A DNA stretch of 64,000 bases from positions 113,845,937 through 113,909,936 of the forward strand of contig NC_134462.1 in NCBI RefSeq assembly GCF_047948215.1. The letters run 5' to 3'. The stretch is from Lycorma delicatula (lineage: Eukaryota; Arthropoda; Insecta; Hemiptera; Fulgoridae). The position numbers were made by a program, and so were the translations under genes. This document shows positions 48,076 to 57,345 of this stretch, in pieces. Under the pieces are notes generated by a model. It searched no databases. It was not told the DNA's origin and saw nothing but the letters and a program-made list of their open reading frames with translations. Numbering within the stretch: position 1 is the stretch's first letter; each line of letters opens with the position of its first letter.

Positions 48076-48163
48076 CAAGGAAATGCGAAAAAAGGGTCGT
48101 CATCGTTCAGTTAAGCACCTTCCTCATTAGGAATAATTTAATCCATAAATAAGTTAATCTAAT

Positions 48164-48254
48164 GCCATGCCGGGTTCGAATCCCGGTCAGGGATGGCATT
48201 TTCACACACGCTATATATATCATTCATCTCTTGGACCCGGAGGTTAAAAAAAAA
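48164..48254 (+). mobile_element. SINE fragment, B-box side
   Basis: GCCGGGTTCGAATCCCGGTC is a canonical B-box. The following GGGATGGCATTTTCACACAC, CGCTA and CATTCATCTC with an A-run match the second SINE family (43273-43431). The 5' half is missing, so this is not a tRNA gene. Confidence 0.72.
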
Positions 48255-49689
48255 TCTAAATGGATATTCGATAGTATTTTCAGTATCGATTTATGTATGT
48301 ATTGAAAATAATAATATAAGCTCTGCTACGATATTGAATGAATGAAATAAGGTAAAATTTATTGTTTTATAATTATTATTACTGTTATTTTTTGTTTATT
48401 AACATATAGAAAAGAATCTTATGATTTTTGACGGACAGTATGTTCGATCATGAAAGAATATTCTCAGCTAATAGAAACGCACACGCAGACAGATGCACGT
48501 ACAAATGCCGTTTCATAGAATAGGATTAACAAAATTAATTCAGATCAGTATAAAAATTATTTAAGAATTAATGTGATCTAAAATTAATGTAAAGTTTTAA
48601 TTTTCTTACATAAAGAAGAATCTCCATACGAATGTATTTGCGTATACCAATATTCTTATAAACAACAGGAACCAATCGGCCGAACGAATGATTATTTTAA
48701 CATTAAATTCTATTAAAAGCTGAGAAATATTTTAGATGTAAACGTATCTAAATAAGTTTATTATTTGGTAAAAAAGTAAAACGTAAACCGAAAACATTTT
48801 GCATTTTACAGTCCAATTTTTCGAATAGCAATATTTTTAGATGTTAACTAAATCAGATTCTGTAAGAAATAATTATTTTTATTCCCGCAATTTAGTTTAC
48901 AATAAAAAAAATATCTTATATACAACGTAAAGGTAAGATAAAAAAAATAATTTCTAATTTATTTTATATTTGCGTTGTTTTAAACTAAAACAAATCGTTG
49001 GTATTCTTTATTACGGTTAACAACATTTTCACAATATACATCTATTTTTTTATTTATACCGAATTACAATAACACGCTTTAACGAAAATTTTTTAAATAT
49101 ATTTAGTTAGCAATTTACGAGTACTATTGAATTTTATCGATTTCTGCTATATTTTCACTCAAAAAATTAGCTGCTTGACACTTCCAGTAGAGTTTATGTA
49201 TATGTTCACTTACGAATAAAAAAAAGGAAAAAAGTTTTAACTAGCTCCACATTTTGGTAATACTTTAGAAATTGAAATTTTAAACAACTTTACAGAATTC
49301 TTTTCATTTTAATCGTGAAGAGGTTTCATTTAATTAATGTAACTTTCGTTTTATTATTATTATTTATTTTACCCTTTATTACAAGCTGGGATATGTTTAT
49401 GAGAAAATATAAAAATTAAAAAGTAAATAAAATTATTGCAAACTACTTTCAAAGATTATTTTATACATTTTGATAAAAAGTTTTTTGTTCTTTCTACTTG
49501 TTGACAATTTGTTACATTCCCGCTTAGAAGGTGAAGTATGATAATCGGTCCAATTTGAGTATATGCGGTTTTCACTGCATCTTGACGTTTGGACACCTAA
49601 GGAACCCAAAAACCAAAAACTGGAATGGAAAATTTCCGGATTTTTGTATGACTGTGTGTGTGTGTGTTCGGGATGTTGGCCTCTAAATT
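48255..49689. other. Intergenic A/T-rich sequence
   Basis: Nothing recognised up to about 49580. The last 100 bases, with (GT)n at 49651-49667, may already be the edge of repeat module A. Confidence 0.45.
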
Positions 49690-50148
49690 ATCTTATATCT
49701 CTAGAACTGCTCGACCGATTTTGATAAAATTTGGTCAGATTACATCTACATAAGAGATATTGATGCCATTAAATTTTCAACTTAAAAGGTCAAGGGGATT
49801 AGTGTGCACCAAGGTCAACTTCATTATCACGAGATTTCGCCTAATTAAGTTCTTATTTTCTTTAGACACATTTGTTAACAATAAAAAAAAATAATAATAT
49901 TATCAAAAAAGATTTTGCAAAATCGAACACCCACCTCAAAAAATTCTCTAAATAAACTAGTGGCTACGTCGGTTCAGTGTGTCATTAGTACCCCATCTCA
50001 CTGCAAGGAGCACTAGTGTAGCACTAAGGTACAGCTGCTGCAGTCGTCTTTCTTTCTTTTTCTGTTTAGCCTCCGGCCCCAGTTGGGTTGTAATGTCACA
50101 GATGAGCGGTAGAATTAAGTAAATAAATAATGTTTTATGAAAAAAATC
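49690..50148 (+). repeat. Dispersed repeat module A, copy 2
   Basis: Matches 1-640: ATCTCTAGAACTGCTCGACC, ATGCCATTAAATTTTCAACT, AAAAGGTCA, and TGTCACAGATGAGCGGTAGA followed by ATTAAGTAAATAAATAA. It runs straight into family B at 50150. Confidence 0.65.
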
Positions 50149-50149
50149 T

Positions 50150-50512
50150 GATGTGGACACCATATGACTTCCTTGTACGACTATTAAATTACATATATTT
50201 TTTAGTACATGTTTTTTTTCATATTTTTTTTATTTGTTATTGAATTACTACTTATTCTATTTTTTTTTTTTACAATTAGAGAGGTTAGTCATTATTAATA
50301 CATCAATATATTTAAATTAAAAAAGAAAAAGGAAATGAAATCACATTCGAACCGATGCGCCTTCCCTTTTAAGATCCAAATATTTCATTAATTAAAATTT
50401 TATTTGGCTATAACTCTGGACTGAAAATGAAAATAAGTACCACTTATAATATATCGTTGAAGAATACTCAATGAAAGGTTATTACTGCAGTTAAGAAAAA
50501 GTCCAAAATCCA
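50150..50512 (+). repeat. Dispersed repeat family B, copy 3 (3' truncated)
   Basis: GATGTGGACACCATATGACT, CTTGTACGACTATTAAATTA, ACATTCGAACCGATGCGCCT and AGTACCACTTATAATATATC, in the same order as the 55-kb copy. It stops after GTTAAGAAAAAGTCCAAAAT, lacking the CACAAT...CGTACAAGGAAG end. Confidence 0.75.
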
Positions 50513-51176
50513 TTTTTTTTTAAATTAAAATTTTTAATTGAATAATTTTTATTTCTTTTACTTCATTTTATACATATTTTTTCTTAATTAATTTTACATG
50601 ATCTTCCTCCTTGAAAAATTAAATCGATTATTTATAACCTATTTCAACTATTTTTGTAACTATTCGAACGCCAATATTAAAAACCAAATAAAAACATTAA
50701 AAAAATCATTTTTCCTCTTAGGATTTAAAAGCCGACCGTAGATTATTATTACTTTCAATATTTTATCCATTGAAAAATTTAAAAGCAATCGGGATAAAAG
50801 CTGTATCATAGTTTTACTCCGTTTTTTTGTATAACAGTACATGCGCATGCATATACATATTAGATTTTCTATTGTAGTAAGATTAAAATATGATTAACCT
50901 TGACTTTACATGCAACTATAACTAATGATTTTTTTTTTACATACCCAAACACAGTTTTATTTTTTATTTTTTTGTAATTTTATCAATATAATAAATTAAA
51001 ATATAAAACAGATGTGACACACTTATTTACATTTTCACATCTTCTAAAATAGTTATATCTTAATTACTAGGCAATATTACCTTACGTATACGAGCTATGA
51101 ATATCAAACTACATTAAAATAAACAAAATTTAAAAAAATGGAGCCCTTACATTACCGGGAGTACCATAGGCTATAA

Positions 51177-51177
<1 letters not shown>
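50513..51177. other. A/T-rich sequence
   Basis: No feature recognised; only short frames. Confidence 0.5.

Positions 51178-51220
<43 letters not shown>
51178..51220. repeat. (TA)n microsatellite at the edge of the Tigger element
   Basis: About 20 TA units directly touching the left transposon end. Confidence 0.92.
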
Positions 51221-51226
<6 letters not shown>

Positions 51227-51507
51227 AACCTCTACAGAACGGGAACCTCCAAAAAACGGAAACCTCTTCTAAACGTATAGTTTTCCAAGTCTCGATATAT
51301 TTTTATAGATAATCTCTTTAAGACGGAAACGGAAAAGAAACATAGATTTTACTTTTAATTTTAAGTATTAATCTTGTCCCAAAAGACGGAAAAAAATTAA
51401 AAAACAAGATTGTACATTCCCACTATTTGCTAATTATAAATCCAGTAGAGATTATTATTGTTATAATAATACCGTACTGTAACTGTTGTTTATCTACCAA
51501 TCAACTT

Positions 51508-53193
51508 TCAGGTGAGACTAAAGATGTAGACACAAGAAATAGTTATCGACTGGAAAAATAAATTAAAGAAATAACCGCAGATTACGAACCAAAAAATATC
51601 GGTAATTGCGATAGAATAGATTTGTTTTCGAACCTTACCGAACAAAACACTGTGTTTCAAAAATGAGAAAGGTATTGGAGTCAAATATTCCAAAGCTAGA
51701 TTTTTCTGATGTGCGGTTTTGCGGATGGCACGTTGCTTAAACCGTTGGTAATAGGTAAATCTTGGATGCCTCACCGTTTCAAAAATGTCGTTCAGTTACC
51801 ACTGGAATTGTACGCTAATAAAAAGTCTTAGATAACGTCTAACATATTGGAAAAATGGCTATATAATTTAAATGAAAAAATGATTAGTGAAAATAGAAAC
51901 AATCTACTGTTTTTGGTCAATGTTTCCTGTCACCCTCATGGAATTTATTCTAAAACAAAACTTTTGCTCTTTCCTCCAAACACAACTAGTGTAACTCAAC
52001 CGATGGATCAGGAAGTTACTAAATCATAAAAGTTCATTATACATTATAGGAAACACATTTTACAGTGGCTAGTCGCCAAAATGGATTCATATTCATCTGT
52101 TCAAGAACTGACGTATAACTGTTCTGGATGCACTGAAGTGGCTCTCTTCTGTACAAACAAATTTCAAATAACTGTGTTAAAAATGCGTTTAAAGAAGCTG
52201 GTTTCTGCACTGAAACCGATAATGATTATGTTCTCGATACAGGTACTTTGCGCAGTACAACAATATTGCGTGAAGTTGAATTTCTGTTGCATACAAAGCG
52301 GTCAAACATCTGTTCAAGATGAAGGTTACGTGGGTATTGATAGTGATTTGGTAACCGAAGAAAGATCCAGTCAAATGAACACCTGATGTTTGACTGCCCT
52401 GCTCTTGGGGGTGCCAGAGACCGGGCCACCCTGGAACATAGAAGTCATGGAGAGAATCGGTCACTCACAAGCGGCGAGTAAATGAGACTAGAGCCACATT
52501 GTCGAACAGTGTGGGAGTTCCTTGATGCAGCCGATATCAGTAGTTTACTTAAGGGAAAGACTCCTAACGCACTTCAGTGGGAAGCTAACCTTGAGATATA
52601 TGGCTGACCACCAGTCATTTAGGGCTCCAAGCGCTTTATTATGATGGACAGGTATTTGCTGGCATTCAGCGATCTAGGCGTGGCAGCTAATTGCTATCTT
52701 GACAAAGTAAATTTTAATTTATGGATGTCATATATTTTTAGTAGTTGACGGGGTGCGCCTACCCATTTTAGTAAATATATGACAAGTGAGCGGTTGGGAC
52801 ACGTAAGCCGGTGGTGTATGGCACCGCGCTTAGTCCGCTCACGCTGTTAGGTAAGCTCTAGGAGCTATGTTAGCATACTGGTCGCTGAACTGTTTCGCGG
52901 CTCAGTAGCCGTTTGTGGCACAGTGGCACAGACATTCGGTTTATGCTTTACGGCGACCGAATGGGGTTGTGGCGGGAAAAATGCCAAGCAAACAAAAAAA
53001 AAAAAAAATAACCGAAGAAAGATTTTAGACTGTAGATGAAATTATTTTCTCTGACATTAGCAAGATTAACGAAAGTTCAGAAGAAGGACACGGAGCGGAC
53101 ACAGAAAACAAAATTAACAGTTCTGGAGAAACATTGGGTATGGTCGCACAGCTGGAAGAATTCGCGATTCGCATAAACAGCGATGATATGTGA
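51508..53193 (+). pseudogene. Tigger/pogo transposase (jerky-like DDE), interrupted
   Basis: The N-terminal DNA-binding half is missing. The readable part starts at GETKDVDTRNSYRLEK and continues ITADYEPKNIGNCDRIDLF, where NADE/T.LF is expected. NEKMISENRNNLLFLVNVSC follows, where the family has LFLDNCSAH, so the second catalytic Asp is Val. SVTQPMDQEV comes next, keeping the third acidic site, then AKMDSYSSVQELT. Several frameshifts occur. After the nested insertion the acidic tail resumes at 53024 and reads VDEIIFSDISKINESSEEG then LEEFAIRINSDDM with a stop at 53191-53193. Inferred: long inactive. Confidence 0.82.
52367..53008 (+). mobile_element. 5'-truncated LINE (R1-like 3' end) nested in the Tigger element
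   Basis: Perfect 15-bp direct repeats TAACCGAAGAAAGAT at 52352-52366 and 53009-53023 flank it, and it ends in about 15 A. The first 250 bases translate as HLMFDCPALGGARDRATLEH, then further on VWEFLDAADISSLL. This resembles the C-terminal H..F.C motif region of R1/Jockey-type reverse transcriptases (EH.LF.CP). The rest is a G+C-rich 3' untranslated region. 5' truncation, A-tail and duplication together are diagnostic of target-primed reverse transcription. Confidence 0.88.
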
Positions 53194-53766
53194 CAGAATA
53201 TGTTAACCGCTAGAATATATTATTGAAAATGAAATTTTAAGAGTAAATTTTTGAAACAGAAAACTGTACTTTACTATTTTAGAAAATGATTTTATTTTAG
53301 TATTAGTGTTAGATCATGTTGTGTTTTACGCTAAGTGATTTTTTTTCTATATATATTACTGAAGTGTGTTCTTGAAATGAAGTGTATAGATTATTGAAAA
53401 CGAAAGTTCAAAGGAACTTTGAACAATACAACTTTGATTATTGATACAAAATTGTACTTGATTAATTTGGAAAATAATTTTAATTTATTTTTAGGCTAAG
53501 TATGTCTTCTAATTAAACGTAACTTAAATGAAAAATTACTAACTTGTAAAAATGTAAAACACCCTCTTTTAGTGTAACTGAACAATTTTTGAAAAGTAGT
53601 GGTTAATGTTCTGTTTAATTTCTGGATTATTCCAAATTTTTATCCTTGTCTAACTTCATTTTACATTTGTATAACTTATAGCACAGGATAAATTAGCTCT
53701 ACAAGACGGAAACCTCTTCAAACCGGAATTCTTACTTGGTCCTGTCAGATTTCGTTTTGGGGAGGT

Positions 53767-53771
<5 letters not shown>

Positions 53772-53807
<36 letters not shown>

Positions 53808-54514
53808 TTATACGCAGGTAATTCAAAAAGGAAAGGGAAGTAAGCTAAAAACTGATTCTAGAGTTTGAAATAAGAAAAAAGTTCAAACACATGACCAAAA
53901 AACCTTTGTTATCGAATTAAGAATAGCGAAAAATTTCGTGCGAATTTCAGTTTCCCTAGTGAAATTTCATTATATTAGCGATAAAATGTTTATTGATCTT
54001 ACCAATTGAATAAAACATATAGCAGAACTGTATTTTTCGTAGTCTTGATATCCAACATAAAACAGAACAATTCGATGATGAAAAACATTTGTTTATGTTT
54101 GAAGTAAAATAACTTTGTTAACCGACTAAGAAATGCGTAAATTTTCTTATCAAAACGTATAGAACATTTTTCTGAGAAAATTTATTAAGTAAATTCTATG
54201 AAAAAAAAAATCAAATGTTATTAATAGCAAACTTATAAAAAAAAATCTTAAGAGTTTATAAAAAATAAAAACAGCTGTTTCTAGTAAAATAAATTTCGAC
54301 TTTTGAAAAATTAAAATACTGTATATTTTAATCTGCGTTTAAATAATACTCTAATAATTTTGGATACTAATAATAATTTTAATACTCTAAAATAATTATT
54401 ATTTCTAATAATTTTTGGTTTATACTTTAATAATTTAATACACGACTGCCCAAAAAGGAGTGTAGGATTGTTGTAACGTCTAATTATTTACCTCCACTTT
54501 TGATTGCAATGAAT
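53772..54514. other. (TA)n then A/T-rich sequence
   Basis: A TA run occupies about 53773-53802. The rest is A/T-rich with no recognised feature. Confidence 0.55.
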
Positions 54515-54702
54515 GAATTCCAAAGAAATTTGGATTTTGAACTTTTTCCTAAATGCAGGAATAAGCCCTCATCAGCAATATATCATAAGTGGTACTTATT
54601 TTCATTGGTTCCAGAGTTATAACCAAATAAAATTTTAACTAATGAAATATTTGGTTCTTAGGGGATGGCATATTTAATGAAATTTTATTTCATTTACTTT
54701 AC

Positions 54703-54741
<39 letters not shown>

Positions 54742-54793
54742 TGTAACGTAATTTAAAAGGCGTACAAGGAAGTCATGTGGCGTCCACATGAGA
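54515..54793 (-). repeat. Dispersed repeat family B, copy 4 (inverted)
   Basis: On minus it opens CATGTGGACGCCACATGACT, CTTGTACGCCTTTTAAATTA, then ATAACTCTGGAACCAATGAA and AGTACCACTTATGATATAT. A poly-A run (about 35) at 54705-54739 replaces the corresponding A/T-rich part of other copies. Confidence 0.75.
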
Positions 54794-55075
54794 TTTTTTG
54801 TTGTTATGGTAATAAAATAGTAAGCAAGTAATACTGGTGGGGTAACTCACAGTGGAGGTCGCGGTTAACCGCTTTTTAACCCATCATTATAATTTATGAG
54901 TAAATGAATATATTGATGACATATCGCAGTGTAGCTGCAGTTTATAATATACTTCAGAGGTTTAGCGCGATAACTTTGAAAATCGAACAAGTTTGATTTT
55001 ACATCGCCACTTTACCGAAAACCAGTTTAGCGATTGGTTCGTACAATGCTATCTTTACACCAAATTAAAAAATCA

Positions 55076-55663
55076 GATGTGGATACCACATGACTTCCTT
55101 GTACGCCTATTAAATTACATATACCCATTTTTTTTACAAGAGGTTAGTCAGAGGTTAATAATTATTAATTAATCAATATATTTAAATTAAAAAAAAAAAA
55201 TAGAAGAAAAAAAGGAGTTGAAGTCGAATTCGAACCGATGTGCCTTTCCCTTGTACATTCCAAATATTTCATTAATTAAAATTTTATTTTACTACAACTC
55301 TGGAACCAATGAAAATAACTATCACTTACATATATCGTTGAAACTCTCTCAATGAGCGCTGATTACTGCAGTTAAGAAAAAGTTCAAAATCCAGAATTTT
55401 TTGGACTATTTTTGACACTTTTAGTTCAGTCGATTGCTATCAAAAGGGGAAGTGCACAACCAGATATTACAAAAGACCTAACTGCAAAATTTCAACATTC
55501 TACGGCTAATCGTTTTTGAATTTTGAGTGACGTCTTCGGCGTGACGTCTATATGTACGTAAATACGTACATATAGACGTCACGCCGAAACGGATAATTCG
55601 ATTGAAATCTGTAAACCGAAATTTTTCGCGATCACAATACTTCCTTTACTTCGTACAAGGAAG
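55076..55663 (+). repeat. Dispersed repeat family B, copy 5 (most complete)
   Basis: It opens GATGTGGATACCACATGACT. Near the start CTTCCTTGTACG (55094-55105) is exactly inverted at the end as CGTACAAGGAAG (55652-55663). The interior has AATTCGAACCGATGTGCCTT, AACTCTGGAACCAATGAAAA and CGAAATTTTTCGCGATCACA. The overall layout is that of a short non-autonomous DNA transposon about 590 bp long. No target duplication or known superfamily end was recognised. Confidence 0.75.
55535..55588. repeat. Perfect 25-bp palindrome arms inside family B copy 5
   Basis: Arms 55535-55559 and 55564-55588 (TTCGGCGTGACGTCTATATG plus TACGT) around AAAT. Copy 1 of the same family has a (TACG)n tract at this position, so this segment is a mutational hot spot. 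Confidence 0.95.
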
Positions 55664-55923
55664 AAAAAATATATATATTTCTTCTGTAGTGTTAGAACTA
55701 CAGCAGAATTTATTTCTTCATCAAGAACAGGATTGACGTGCCAATAAAATTAACACTCTCATTCAGTTTTAGTTTGAGCAAATAAAAAATATACGGAAAT
55801 GTTTCCGGCGATATTTTCAATTACAGATTTGTCTAGGTCGATCCTGACTTCGGTAAAAACATCATGATGCCTGTAAATAAAGTAATGAGACTGGTTCGGA
55901 AAAACTTTTTATTTACAATCTAA

Positions 55924-57270
55924 TTATACAAAGACTCTATCACCTTCAAAATAGTTCCCTTGGGAAGCCACGCAATGCTCCAAACGGTTTTCTTACTCTT
56001 CATAGCAGTATTGTTTTTCTTCTTCCTCCCCGGGCCGGATCCAGCAGTTAAGTATTACACAGCCCAGGGGAGTGTCCTTTACTCTAACGGACCTCCATGT
56101 CTCGGGCCGCCGGTCGCATCTCACTTTGCGCCCGCCTCAGAGTAGGATCCACCAGGCCCGGCTATGCCGTCCCAGGGTCGCCACTCCGGGAGCCGGGACT
56201 CGGTCTTTATGCCAATGCCTCTAACGGGGACACCCCGAGAGGGGCATCCCCGCCAGGACTCGGTTCTTTTCGCTCGGGAGTGCGTGAGTCCTTGTGCCTC
56301 ATCGCTACCGCCTACTCGTGCAAGCAGTGTTGGAATTCAGAAACCGGAATATCCTTCATATACTTGGTTAGATTTTATTTTATGTTTTCTACTGTTCCAA
56401 AATGGTGTCCTTTGAGGTGTTCTTTTAAAGTCGGGATCAGGAAAAAGTAGAAGGGACTAAAGTCAGTTAAATAAGGTGGTTGAGGAACTACAAAAATGTT
56501 TTTCTTTGCCAAAAACTCATTAATTGAGAGTGCAGTGTAACAAGGTACATTGTCATAATGCAGCATCCAGTTGTCTTTGATGGCTGGTCTCACGCGAGCA
56601 ACTCTTTTTCGCAGTCTTCCAATAATTTCTCGGTAAACATATTGATTTGCAATCTGTCCTATAGGCAAAATCTCCTTATGGACAATGCCATTACTATCGA
56701 AGAAAGAAATTAGCAAGGGTTTGATTTTTAGGGCGAGGTGAGTTTGAAGTGTGCTACTCCTTGCTCTGGCGTTTTATTTCTGGATCGCAACTCAAATATC
56801 TATGATTCATCACCAGTAATAACATTTTTTTAGAAAATCAGGATCAGTTTTAATTCGCCCTAGATGTTTGCGTTACACTTCCATCCTGTTGTTTTTCTGT
56901 TCAACAGCGAGGTTTTTTGGAACCTATTTTGCACAAATTTTTTCATATCCAATTCGTTTATCAAAATTTGATCGACTGTGATATGGTTCAAATTCAATTG
57001 TTCTACAATCATTCTGACAGTTAATCGCCGGTCGTATCGTATCAAGTCTCTGATTCGCTCAACATTGTCGTCACTTTTTGACGTTAACGGTCTTTCAGAG
57101 TGTGGATCGTCCACAGCTGATTCCCGGCCATCTGAAAATGCTTTAAACCACCAAAAAACTTGGGCTCGTAACAGAGTATCATCTCCATACGCCCTTTTCA
57201 AGTTTGAAAAAGTTTCAGTAGCATTCTCACCTAATTTTAACGCAAAACCTGATTGCACAACGTTGCTCAT
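55924..57270 (-). pseudogene. Mariner transposase, interrupted by a SINE-like insert and stops
   Basis: It begins MSNVVQSGFALKLGENATET, then AQVFWWFKAFSDGRESAVDD (helix-turn-helix with linker) and YDRRLTVRMIVEQLNLNHIT. It continues to MKKFVQNRFQK, then loses the stretch with the first catalytic Asp. It resumes LISFFDSNGIVHKEILP and HYDNVPCYTALSINEFLAKK, keeping the second Asp. VVPQPPYLTDFSPFYFFLIP carries Thr-Asp-Phe where SPDLAP is usual. The C-terminus is split: ..SEFQHC on one side of the insert and YEE(stop)ENRLEHCVASQGNYFEGD on the other, where TGG has become TAG. Dead copy. Confidence 0.82.
56014..56322 (-). mobile_element. GC-rich SINE-like or LINE-tail insertion inside the mariner
   Basis: 309 bp flanked by AGCAGTATTG (56004-56013) and AGCAGTGTTG (56323-56332), one mismatch in ten. 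On minus it ends GGCCCGGGGAGGAAGAAGAA and further A, a short A-rich tail. Its G+C content is far above the surrounding sequence. Internal text such as CCCCTCTCGGGGTGTCCCCG can fold. The host frame is restored exactly when one target copy and the insert are removed. No A/B-box was recognised. It could be an rRNA-like or LINE 3'-end-derived retroposon. Confidence 0.75.
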
Positions 57271-57345
57271 AATTAGTATCACTCATTTCTGTAACGCACA
57301 ACAAAAACTGTTTTCACTTAAGGTTTGTTTACGTCTCACGTGGCA

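Larger units (their letters stand above)
51222..53771 (+). mobile_element. Tigger/pogo-type DNA transposon, inactive, with nested LINE
   Basis: The left end is AGTGAAACCTCTACAGAACG with subterminal ACGGAAACCTCTTCTAAACG. The right end carries GACGGAAACCTCTTCAAACC and finishes GGGGAGGTTTTAT. These are the usual ends of Tigger-like elements. TA runs lie on both sides, as expected for a TA target. The internal transposase is ruined, and a LINE fragment has landed in it at 52367. Confidence 0.85.
55890..57345 (-). mobile_element. Mariner element, nearly full length, with nested insert
   Basis: It carries a transposase on - from about 57270 to 55924, with short flanks on both sides. Its 3' outer end near 55890 reads AAAAAGTTTTTCCGAACCAG on minus. 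Inverted tips were not paired with confidence. It is about 1.15 kb without the insertion at 56014-56322. Confidence 0.75.

Noticed and set aside
56097..56450. 117-codon + frame with Gly/Arg/Pro-rich text
   Set aside because: Falls in the GC-rich retroposon and runs out of it into antisense mariner; open only because of composition.
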